Assembly (NCBI GenBank): GCA_036435485.1
Contig: CM071600.1
Location: forward strand, 114,692,046-114,756,045
Source of the DNA: Saposhnikovia divaricata
Taxonomy: Eukaryota; Streptophyta; Magnoliopsida; Apiales; Apiaceae
Length of the DNA stretch: 64,000 nucleotides
Direction of reading: 5' to 3'
Each line of letters starts with the position of its first letter. Position 1 is the stretch's first letter. Below are positions 34,030 through 43,265 of this stretch, piece after piece. The notes under the pieces were generated by a model that worked only from the letters and a program-made list of their open reading frames with translations, did no database searches and was not told the DNA's origin. Made by a program: the position numbers and the translations under genes.

Positions 34030-36456
34030 TATTTTTTTTTGACAAATAATATTATTGTAAAGTATAATTATCTGCATGTAATTGCATGTCACTAATACGT
34101 TTTTGAATTTTGGCTAGTAAAAGAAAGAATAAATATTACATTAATAATAGAGTTGACAAATAGGAGATCTAAAATTTTTAGGTTGCAAAAGGTGATGGGC
34201 TTTGTTGTATTGTTAGATTGTACCTCTCCTGCATAATATAGTATAAGTTTTATTGAAACTTGGTACAAGGAAAGATAAAATAAAATGAAATTTGTGTTTG
34301 GATTTGTTTTGGCAGGAGATTCTTATATGTAGAATGTGATGAATAAAAAATGACTGCAAGGCTTAGAAAATAATGATGGTGTAGGTGAATTTTAAAAATT
34401 TAAAATGTTAACTTTTGTTGGGAATGACGCGATAACAATGATTAAGAACGTAAGGGAATAAAATAGTGTATACATAAACTATTGAATGGCATGCCCTGCT
34501 ATAGAATTGAAAATTGTGAAAGGTGATGAGTCTGACTATAGTGGTGTTGGTATAATCATGGCCTTTTACTTTGTGCGTAGCAGTGCGTTTTTTTTTTTGT
34601 TTTTAATATATATATACATATAAATATATACATATATATTTATAGATATAGAATATTTTTTTTTGATAATAGTGCACATATACTCTTGCGTTGTGCCTAT
34701 GCATGAATATTAAAAGGCATTTTTCACTCTTCTCTTCGCAAATGAAAACTGAACCAAGGACGGAGCGGTGAATTAAAATCAAGACACGAACAACGTGCAG
34801 CTTATTTCTCCAACTATACAAAACAGGTATATACTCTTGCTTCACCATTTGCTCTGCTTATTGATTGTTTTGTCTATATTGGTGATTGTGGCGAGTTTGA
34901 TTGGGGTGATGAGTATGCTTATATGTATTCATGTACTAGCCGTATGAATTTGTATTATAACAGTCTGGAGGAGTAATGTGTATACATGTATATACATAGT
35001 TTTCTAGGGTTGCATGTTTGAAAGTTGCAGGTTAGGTTAACTGTTGGGGGATATGTATGGATATACGGGGTTTGTATGGATGGGCTTATGTACTTCTGCA
35101 TTTATACGCCAAACTCGCACACGCATTCGATAAAACAAACTTCTGCGGTTGACTTTTCGATTCACCATTTTATGCACCCCACGGGGATATCATATGAAGT
35201 GTCACCCTATATATAGAACAATAATACTCACTAACTAGCTGTTCGTGCGTCTCTCTTTTGCCTTCCCGGATCAACCTCCTTATGTTTTCTCTTTTTCTCT
35301 AGTGCATCCTGTTTACGAAGTTTGACAATGTTGTAGTAATTTGCTAAATTGGGCACCGGGTTGGATCCTCATTTACATACAGTACCAATGCATCTGCATT
35401 GCTTTCCGCCACCATACTGCTATCATAGCGAGGTGGAAATTATTAGCATGGGCCAAGGGGGTTTTTATAGCTAGTAGCGGGTGGGTACTGGTGAAAACCA
35501 GTAGCGAGTAAAAGATTATAAGTGGATTTAGTGTCTATATGTATGCATGTGTGATGTATGTGTCGTTATCTGGGTTTTGCTGTGATATATGAGGTCGCAT
35601 GTATGTGTCTTGAAGCTGGTGTTTATAGAACTGAGACGTAGCTGCAATTGTGAGATGGGTTTTGTACATATATGTTTGTTTGTATTTTTGAGTGTACAGT
35701 GAAGTCGAAACGCATCAAATGTACTACCCTGTGTGTATTTAGTGACTAATGTTTATTGCTGGGTGTGTGTGTTTAGAAAGCATGTATGTAGTGGATTTCT
35801 TGTGAATGGATGAACTTATGGACTTGGTGCATTCGTAGCTTTGTTGCCCTGTTTGTGTGCCTCAGTTGTGTTTAATAAACTGTATGTGAGTGTATATAGA
35901 AACCGAAAGCGGGAGAAGGGTAGAGGAGGCGGGTTAATATTGTTTGTGAAGAAAATGGGTATAATGAAGTAGGTACACACGTGGGTGTAATAGCATAGAG
36001 AAAGCGGGACTATTGTGTGTGTGTTTTTTGCAATAAGTCGTAGATGTGAGAATTCGGGTATAATGTATTTTACATGAAGGGTGGTGATAGGTGGGAGGCT
36101 TGGCATTTTTAGGAGGCGGGGAAATGGGTTGCTACAGGGGAAGTGAGAAACATACGTGTTTCTACTTGAATTTTCTTTAATTACTTTTAGTTTGTAGAGT
36201 ACAATACAGATTACAATATTCTTATATTTCTATCAACACAAGAAACAAGCTCATAAAAGCTAGGCCAGACTGATGGTAGCTTCCTTCAATATTTCTTTAT
36301 TTCGTCAATTCATGCTTACATACGCGTTTGTATGTACCGAATCTAATGGACTATGTACTGCTTTGTTTTGTTTCTTAATTTCTGACTAACATGAGGGTAT
36401 ATCTGGTTAGAAAGTCTTTAGGAGGTGTAGTATATGTTAACAACTTATCTGGAAGC
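34030..36456. other. Tat-D spacer, left part, no gene seen
   Basis: AT-rich DNA with TA microsatellites (34600-34660), many TGTATGTATG-like stretches, and from 35909 scattered (A/G)GCGGGA motifs that continue on the other side of Tat-E. Its ORFs are short and have no recognisable domain. Confidence 0.6.
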
Positions 36457-36461
36457 GGGAA
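35909..36461. promoter_or_regulatory. Cluster of E2F-like GCGGGA motifs, left part
   Basis: AGCGGGAG (35909), GGCGGGTT (35928), AAGCGGGAC (36002), GGCGGGGAAA (36115) and AAGCGGGAA (36453). TTTCCCGCC, the complement of GGCGGGAAA, is the E2F consensus. The functional role is inferred from motif match only. Confidence 0.4.
36457..36461. repeat. Target-site duplication of Tat-E, left copy (GGGAA)
   Basis: GGGAA before the LTR start TGTTACGACTGG; repeated at 46495-46499. Confidence 0.92.
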
Positions 36462-36831
36462 TGTTACGACTGGATTTCCACCGGGTCGGCCTTCGGGTTA
36501 ACCCTGAAAAGTGAGAAGAATGCGAGGGATTGTCCCCCCGATTCACCTCCGGTGTGAGAGTAAGTAAGTCGTGTTTTTAGAGTACTTTGAACGTAAAGAG
36601 AGTGTGTGTGTTAGTAAATTATAAGCATGTGTCTTCTCTTGTAGATTCAATCTATATTTATACCTTAGAAATTATGTCCGTTACCTTAAAAGGGCCCCAT
36701 GGACATTATTGTGTTTCCCACCACCGAAAGTAGACAAATACCGTTAAAGAAAAGAGGAGACCGTTAGCCATTTTGGGCTTCTTTTTGTTGGGCCTTCGGT
36801 TCGGCCCATAATGGGTATAGGGCTTCCAACA
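36462..36831 (-). repeat. Tat-E 3' LTR (370 bp)
   Basis: TGTTACGACTGG...GGCTTCCAACA on the + strand. It carries GGTATAAATATAG on the - strand (near 36650-36670) as the promoter TATA. Confidence 0.95.
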
Positions 36832-37083
36832 TGTCCCTAGGCTTCGTTCGGTAATGTTTTTAGGACGAAGGCTAAAGAACCCAAATTTTTCTTGACACGT
36901 TCCGTTCGGTCGCGTCTGTCGAATTTATCCGATCATTCGTTCGGTTGCCCGACGATGGACAAGAGTCGAATTTTCTCTTGGGGAGTCGTGTTCCTTTATG
37001 AGGGACAGCTGTCTGATTTTGAGATTTGCGCCTCAATCTGGGCCGTTGGATTTCGAAAGATCTCCAAGCGTCACATATCTTTT

Positions 37084-37291
37084 GTTTAAAAAATCATGCG
37101 ACCCACATCCCCCTCATTTTACACCATCTCACCAAAAACTCCAAGCACACCTTTCTTTTAAAGAGAATCTATACCGACAATTGGAACCGTCGCTTCTTCC
37201 CCGGAAAACTTGAGTTCTCCGACTTCGTTGGAGTCCCACGTTCAAGCATTTTATCCCCAGGAGTACGATCTTCTCGAGAATCTTCGAATAA
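37084..37291 (+). promoter_or_regulatory. Possible promoter and 5' non-coding exon of the Tat-E antisense gene
   Basis: A weak TATA-like TTTAAAAAAT lies at about 37085-37094, followed by a CT/CA-rich stretch typical of plant leaders. The exon would end at a donor AATAA|GTAAGC (GT at 37292), and intron 1 would end at GAATGCAG (37688), five bases before the ATG. Inference from sequence signals. Confidence 0.4.
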
Positions 37292-37692
37292 GTAAGCTTT
37301 TCTTTGCCCCCCTTTTTTGTGAAAAATCGCTGTATATATATGCCTGATTGTATGTATATGTATGCATCTTTTAATATGTTGAAATGGTCGTATGCTATTT
37401 CTAGACCATATTCCTTTTTCCTGCGTTTTTCTTGGACGAAAAGAAAGGGTCTTGAACGTTGTCGATCTTCGAAAAGCTTCCCATAGGATTTTAAGGGATT
37501 GATTAGGGTTTCATTCAGGGTTAGGATGAGTTTTAGGGGATGGTATGGGATTGGTCTTCTAATTTTGTGTCGGGGCATGGGACATTCTCGATCGATCCTG
37601 GCCCACTGTACTCGGTTTTCTCTTTCTTTTTAAATGTTTTCTTACTCCGGCCCGAGTACACGGCTAATCTCTACATTTCCGAATGCAGGGAT

Positions 37693-39529
37693 ATGGATCG
37701 ATCGACCGAAGGTGCGGGTCCTTCGGAAGTGTCCCCTTTTAGCAACGTCGAAGAGTTTCCAGCGGCCAACCATCGGTCGAGATTGGCCGAAAGTGCAATC
37801 GCTAGATTTTCTTCGGAATATGTCGTGGAGAAGCACGTTTGGTATTTTTACACTCCAAGGAAGAACGATAGGATTTGGCATAATCCCGAAGTGCCAGCGG
37901 CGTACGGAGGAGGTCGAGCTACGGGTATTTCTGAGGCTGCTTTCAAGTGTGGATTTCGCCTGCCGATGTTGTGCATTTTGAGGAGCATCCTCAAGCAGAC
38001 TGGGGTAGCTATCGGTCAGTTGGACCCGAACAGCTTTATTCAGATTAACGTCTTCCAGGCTCGGTGCTTGGCCGTGAAGATGATACCAAGGACCAATCTT
38101 TTTTGGCATCACTTCGAATTTCGGCGGAATTCGAAGAGTAATGGTTTTTATACAATCGCTCGCCGGGTAGGCAGGGCGGATTGGGCGTTCACGAACTCTA
38201 GCAACAAAGAGACTCACTTGAAATGGGCTTTCGTCTCCGGCCCGAGGATGGAGAAGTTTGGTGTCTGGAAGGATGTCGATCCTTCGATGTTAAAGTTTCG
38301 TACCCCGCTTTTGGAGGCGGATAAGCATGATTACCGATTGCTCTGCGGTCTAGAGATGGATAAAGTCCCGTTGTCCCTCAGTCGGGATAACGACTGGTTG
38401 ATCGGTCTTTGGGGTAGTGGTAACTTTCTCTTGTCTTTCCGTTTTCTTTGTGTTTTGTATTTGTTTTTCGTGATATGCTTGTGCTCATACTCTGTTAAAA
38501 CATCTTTATGTATTTGTTCGGTTATTCATGCCTTAACCTTTCTCTTTGTTTTGTGCAGTGTCTTCCCATGATGAGATCATCGAGAGGAAGCGTAGAAAGG
38601 CGGCCGACCTTGTAGCCGCAGCTCTGGCGGCCGAAGCGAATAAGGAGGCCGATGAGACCCGCGGTTCGGTCGGTGCTGAAGGTGATAGGGCTTTGGTTAA
38701 GGTTAATCCAACCTCAAATCCGATTCAAAATCTGGATTTGGGGAGTGATGTTGACCCTACCACTCCGAACGAACCAAGGAAAAGGATTCGGTCGGAAGCT
38801 TCGGGCTTGAAGGTGTATGCACCCCAATGGGGCGTCCTGGAGACCGATAAGATTGTTGTCCCTGCTCCTCCGGCCTCGACCATCATAGGCCCCGATCTGT
38901 GCAGAGGCCTCGTTCTTCCGGCCGACAGACCGACTTACGATCAGGCGACTGACCTTCAGGCTTGCACCGAGATGATGGCCCTCCTGTCCATGGTAATATA
39001 AATTTTGACCGTCATTCGTCCTTTTGTCTTCAGCTTTTGATTTTTGCCTTTGTTTATTTCACAGGGTGCTTCTTGGTCTGCCGTGGTGACTGAGAGGGTC
39101 GAAGCGATGCAGGAAAGGCTGAAAAAGGTCGACCAGCTGGAGTCGAGGGCGGTTAAGGCCGAGGAGGACCTTCGGAATTCGACGGTCGAGCTCGAAAGAG
39201 TTACGGGTCAGTCGGAATCCTTGAAGGCGGCGAATGATCTGCTCCAAGAGAAGCTGGATGTTTTGAAGAAGCCCCTTGAATGGAGAAACAAGCAGCTGAA
39301 GACCACGAGAAAGGGTTCTCGGAAGCTGGTAAAGAAGCTCGAGCGTACCGAAGAACGGTGTTATCAGATGGGTTATGATGATGCTGTCATTAAGGCCAAT
39401 GCCTTAGGCTTCGATCATACTCAGCTGATTGATACCGAGCTTGGTATGACTGATCCAGTCGGCAGGGAGAAGTCCGATCAGCCGTTGGATGTTTCTTCGG
39501 GCGAAGACCAAGAACTTTCTGACGATTAG
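37693..39529 (+). CDS. Antisense aORF of Tat-E, three coding exons, 541 aa, intact
   Basis: Coding exons 37693-38419, 38559-38992 and 39065-39529 join in frame (1,626 nt). Intron 2 is GTAACT...TTGTGCAG (139 bp) and intron 3 is GTAATA...TTTCACAG (72 bp). A non-coding first intron ends just before the ATG (MDRSTEGAGPSEV). Residues 30-240 resemble the domain called putative gypsy-type transposon (Transposase_28-like): GFRLPMLCILRSIL, QLDPNSFIQINVFQ, LFWHHFEFRR, KWAFVSGPRMEKFG. The middle is Ala/Glu- and Pro-rich (KRRKAADLVAAALAAEA) and the end is a coiled coil (ERVEAMQERLKKVDQLESR) with an acidic tail. It runs opposite to pol. Related genes are known in Tat elements; their function is not established. 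Confidence 0.82.
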
Positions 39530-39779
39530 TGTAGTTTTTCTTTAAACAACTTTTGCTGTAACATTTACTGTTGCCTTCGGGCGTGACATTTGTACCTTCG
39601 GGCCTTTTTATATAAATATTGTCTTGTATCGCCTTTTTTGTTTTTGCCTTAGCATAATTTATATTTACGCATCTTCGGCGCTTTGTTTTTGCCATATTTT
39701 TCGCGTTTATGCTTTTTCGGCCCTTCGTCCTAGCATCATAATAATAATTTTTTTTATTATTTTTACGCATTTTCGGCCT

Positions 39780-40447
39780 AGCATAATTCTTTTTTATGCA
39801 TTTCTGGCCTTCGGCCTAGCATAATTCTTTTTTATGCATCTCTGGCCTTCGGCCTAGCATAATTCTTTTTTTTTTTTTATGCATCTCTGGCCTTCGGCCT
39901 AGCATAATTCTTTTTTATGCATCTCTGGCCTTCGGCCTAGCATAATTCTTTTTTATGCATCTCTGGCCTTCGGCCTAGCATAATTCTTTTTTATGTATCT
40001 CTGGCCTTCGGCCTAGCATAATTCTTTTTTATGCATCTCTGGCCTTCGGCCTAGCATAATTCTTTTTTATGCATCTCTGGCCTTCGGCCTAGCATAATTC
40101 TTTTTTATGCATCTCTGGCCTTCGGCCTAGCATAATTCTTTTTTATGCATCTCTGGCCTTCGGCCTAGCATAATTCTTTTTTTTTTTTATGCATCTCTGG
40201 CCTTCGGCCTAGCATAATTCTTTTTTATGCATCTCTGGCCTTCGGCCTAGCATAATTCTTTTTTATGCATCTCTGGCCTTCGGCCTAGCATAATTCTTTT
40301 TTATGCATCTCTGGCCTTCGGCCTAGCATAATTCTTTTTTATGCATCTCTGGCCTTCGGCCTAGCATAATTCTTTTTTATGCATCTCTGGCCTTCGGCCT
40401 AGCATAATTCTTTTTTATGCATCTCTGGCCTTCGGCCTAGCATTTCC
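39780..40447. repeat. 38-bp tandem repeat, 18 copies
   Basis: The unit is CATCTCTGGCCTTCGGCC followed by TAGCATAATTCTTTTTTATG. Copies are almost identical; two have a longer T-run (near 39850 and 40180) and one reads TATG-TATC. Each unit has a GGCC-TTC-GGCC hairpin and a T-run. It lies exactly between the 3' end of the antisense gene and the 3' end of pol. Confidence 0.95.
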
Positions 40448-40449
40448 CC

Positions 40450-40540
40450 AGTATTTAAGGAGTTTGTGAATAATTAAGGTCCTTTGATCTGTTGGAAATG
40501 TATCCTCCCTCCTTAATTATGTCAAAGTAACTTAAATACT
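40450..40540. repeat. Imperfect inverted repeat next to the 38-bp array
   Basis: AGTATTTAAG (40450) pairs with CTTAAATACT (40531), and ATAATTAAGG (40470) with CCTTAATTAT (40511), around a short loop. Could be a MITE relic or a 3' end structure. Confidence 0.6.
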
Positions 40541-40619
40541 AAAAACATGAGTCCTCAATTCTGCTTATTTCAAGGGTAAAAAATAGTGGGGTATACATTG
40601 AAAATACATATATTGAAGC

Positions 40620-43265
40620 TTACTGATAAAAACGGCGAAGTCGTGAAGCGTGCCATGTGTTCTTGATGTGGCTCCCGTCCGAATGAGCTAGCTTGTATGT
40701 TCCTGGACGGACAACTTCAATCACCACGTAAGGACCTTCCCAATTTGGCATAAGTTTGCCTTGTTTGGTCGGCATTGAAGTTGCTAACTCACGAAGTACC
40801 AGGTCCCCTACATGGAAAGATCTTTTCTTTATTCCAGAATCGTAGTATTGGGCTGCTCGGAGCTGGTATCTCGAATTTCTTTGGTGGGCAGCCTCTCTTT
40901 CTTCTTCAACCAAATCTATATTTGCCCGAAGCCCGTATTCATTCATTTCAATGTTGAACACCTGTGTTCGGTATGATTCTAGACCAACTTCGGTCGGCAT
41001 GAGGGCATCAGTGCCGAAGGCGAGCTTGAAAGGAGTTTCGCCAGTAGATGATCTCGGTGTCGTTCGGTAGGCCCAAAGGACGTATGGCAACTCTTCGGCC
41101 CAAAGGCCCTTGGAATCTCCCAATCTTTTCTTAATTCCGTCGAATATGATTTTGTTGGCTGCTTCGATCGCCCCGTTTGCCTGTGGGTGGCCGACCGAGC
41201 TGAATTTTTGTTGTATTCCGAACTCGAATAAGAATTTCCGAAATTTGCTTCCAATAAATTGAGTTCCGTTGTCTGAGATACATATCATCGGGATGCCGAA
41301 CCTTAATATTATTTGTTCCAACACAAACTTCTTAGCTGCATCTTCGGTGATGGCGGAAAGTGGTCTGGCTTCTACCCATTTAGTCATGTAATCGATGGCT
41401 ACGATGCAATATTTAGCCTGCTTAGTGCTTGTGGGTAAGATGCCGACAATGTCTACTGCCCACATGGCGAAGGGAATGGGATTGAGTACCGATGTCATTT
41501 CCTCTGGGGGTTGTTTCGGAACGTTGCTGAATAACTGGCATTGCTTGCACTTTTTCGCGTAGTTCAAAGCATCCTCCCTTAATGTTGGCCAGAAGAATCC
41601 TTGCCTAAGGATTTTGAAGGAAAGTGACCGTCCGGCTAGATGTTCCCCGCAGATGCCTTCGTGAATGCTTTCCAATGCCATCAATTGTTCTTCAGGGTCC
41701 AAGCATCGAAGCATCGGTTGGGTGACCGACCTTCTATATAGCCTTTCTCCAACAATTGAGTAACTAGCGGATCGGTATTTTATCTTCTGGGCTTGGTTCT
41801 TGTCGAGTGGTAGGGTATCTTTTTCTAAGAAGGCTCTGATCGGTGTCATCCAATTGATTCCTTGGTGTATTTCCAGGCAATGCTTTCTGTCTATCGAGGG
41901 CGATTTTACTTCGGTCAGGTAGATAGAACCTGTGAGGTTTTGGGTTTCTGCCGAAGCTAGCCTTGACAAGGCGTCGGCTCGGCTATTATCTTCTCTGGCT
42001 ACTTGGCTTAGCTCGAATGACTCAAATAGCACGGAATTCTTGTGTACTTCGGTGGCGTATGCCTTCGTTCGCGGATCTTTCTGTCCGTATTCGCCGGAGA
42101 ACTGTTTGACGACCAACATTGAATCGCTGAAGGCTCTTAAATGTTTTACTTCCAAATTTCTTGCCAAGTTTAGGCCTGCTAGCAGGGCCTCATATTCGGC
42201 CTCGTTATTGGTTAAGGAAAAGGTGAACCTAATTGCCTGACATATTTCGAATCTTTCGGGGCTGGTTAGAATCAGGCCTGCTCCGCACTTGGTTCCGGCC
42301 ACAGAACCATCTACAAAAAGTTTCCATTTACCTGGAGAACGGATCAGTTGTTCTTCGGTAACCAAATCCTTCGGACTGGAGAAAGAGCATTCCACCATGA
42401 AGTCGGCTAAAGCTTGTGCCTTAATTGCCGTTCTGGGAATGAACTCCAGATCGTATTCTCCCAATTCGACTGACCAGGCGATTATCCTTGTCGATGCTTC
42501 GGGCCTGCGCATGATTTTTTTCAGTGGTTGGTTGGTTACGACCTGAATCGTTCGGCCTTGGAAGTAGTGTCGTAATTTTCTCGATGCCATTACCAACCCA
42601 TAGGCGAATTTTTCTGCATTTGGATATCTAGTTTCGGCGTCCTTCAGTATGTGAGATACGTAAAATACCGGGTGTTGGTTTCCTTCGTGTTGTTTGACCA
42701 GTACAGCTCCAAGCGTTCGGTCGTTCACAGCCAGGTATAACTGTAGAGTTTCGTTTGGTCTCGGTCTCATCAAGAGAGGGGTGTTCACCAGATACTCCTT
42801 TATTTCTTCGAATGCCTTTTGACAATTTGGTCCCCAATCGAAAGTCTTTTTTCCTCGAAGCACTTCGAAGAATGGTAACGCTTTTTCAGCAGACCTGGAA
42901 ATGAATCTCCGGAGAGCTGCCATTCGTCCAGTTAATTTCTGAATGTCTCTTATTGTCTTGGGTGCTTCCATATCCATGACGGCCTTGATTTTCTCTGGGT
43001 TTGCTTCAATCCCTCGGGCACTCACCATATATCCAAGGAATTTTCCGCTGTTAACCCCGAACGTACATTTGTTCGGGTTGATTCTCATATTGTTTTCCCT
43101 TAACGTTTCGAAGCATTCTTTCAGGTCGTTTGCATGATCCTGGAAGGATGACTTTACGATCATGTCGTCGACGTAACATTCCATGCTTCGTCCAACTTGT
43201 TTTTTGAAGAGCTTGTTAACCATTTTCTGGAAAGTTGCCCCCGCGTTCTTTAGCCCGAAGGGCAT
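40620..43265 (-). CDS. pol: Tat-E pol, second part: RT end, RNase H, aRNase H, integrase (881 aa)
   Basis: It opens in RT at MPFGLKNAGATFQKM, followed by active site CYVDDMIVKS. RNase H follows (LAVNDRTLGAVLV, then TNQPLKKIM), then a second, archaeal-type RNase H with all acidic motifs (KLFVDGSVAG, NNEAEYEALLAGL, AFSDSMLVVKQ, NSRADALSRL). Integrase has its zinc finger (CKQCQLFSNVP) and the D, D, E core (WAVDIVGILP, ISDNGTQFIG, HPQANGAIEAANK), with C-terminal motif GDLVLRELATS, ending WHASRLRRFYQ. It joins the upstream ORF by a frame change near 43311, so the apparent start is not a true initiation site. Otherwise it looks undamaged. Confidence 0.93.
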   Translation of the reverse strand: MPFGLKNAGATFQKMVNKLFKKQVGRSMECYVDDMIVKSSFQDHANDLKECFETLRENNMRINPNKCTFGVNSGKFLGYMVSARGIEANPEKIKAVMDMEAPKTIRDIQKLTGRMAALRRFISRSAEKALPFFEVLRGKKTFDWGPNCQKAFEEIKEYLVNTPLLMRPRPNETLQLYLAVNDRTLGAVLVKQHEGNQHPVFYVSHILKDAETRYPNAEKFAYGLVMASRKLRHYFQGRTIQVVTNQPLKKIMRRPEASTRIIAWSVELGEYDLEFIPRTAIKAQALADFMVECSFSSPKDLVTEEQLIRSPGKWKLFVDGSVAGTKCGAGLILTSPERFEICQAIRFTFSLTNNEAEYEALLAGLNLARNLEVKHLRAFSDSMLVVKQFSGEYGQKDPRTKAYATEVHKNSVLFESFELSQVAREDNSRADALSRLASAETQNLTGSIYLTEVKSPSIDRKHCLEIHQGINWMTPIRAFLEKDTLPLDKNQAQKIKYRSASYSIVGERLYRRSVTQPMLRCLDPEEQLMALESIHEGICGEHLAGRSLSFKILRQGFFWPTLREDALNYAKKCKQCQLFSNVPKQPPEEMTSVLNPIPFAMWAVDIVGILPTSTKQAKYCIVAIDYMTKWVEARPLSAITEDAAKKFVLEQIILRFGIPMICISDNGTQFIGSKFRKFLFEFGIQQKFSSVGHPQANGAIEAANKIIFDGIKKRLGDSKGLWAEELPYVLWAYRTTPRSSTGETPFKLAFGTDALMPTEVGLESYRTQVFNIEMNEYGLRANIDLVEEEREAAHQRNSRYQLRAAQYYDSGIKKRSFHVGDLVLRELATSMPTKQGKLMPNWEGPYVVIEVVRPGTYKLAHSDGSHIKNTWHASRLRRFYQ

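Noticed and set aside
34603..36106. Short ORFs in the Tat-D spacer, and others at 46369-48478
   Set aside because: Low-complexity Ser/His/Tyr-rich frames from AT- and GT-rich DNA on the strand opposite the motif cluster; no homology recognised.
39780..40447. Regular direct repeats resembling a CRISPR array
   Set aside because: The units are contiguous with no unique spacers, and this is a plant retroelement: a tandem repeat.
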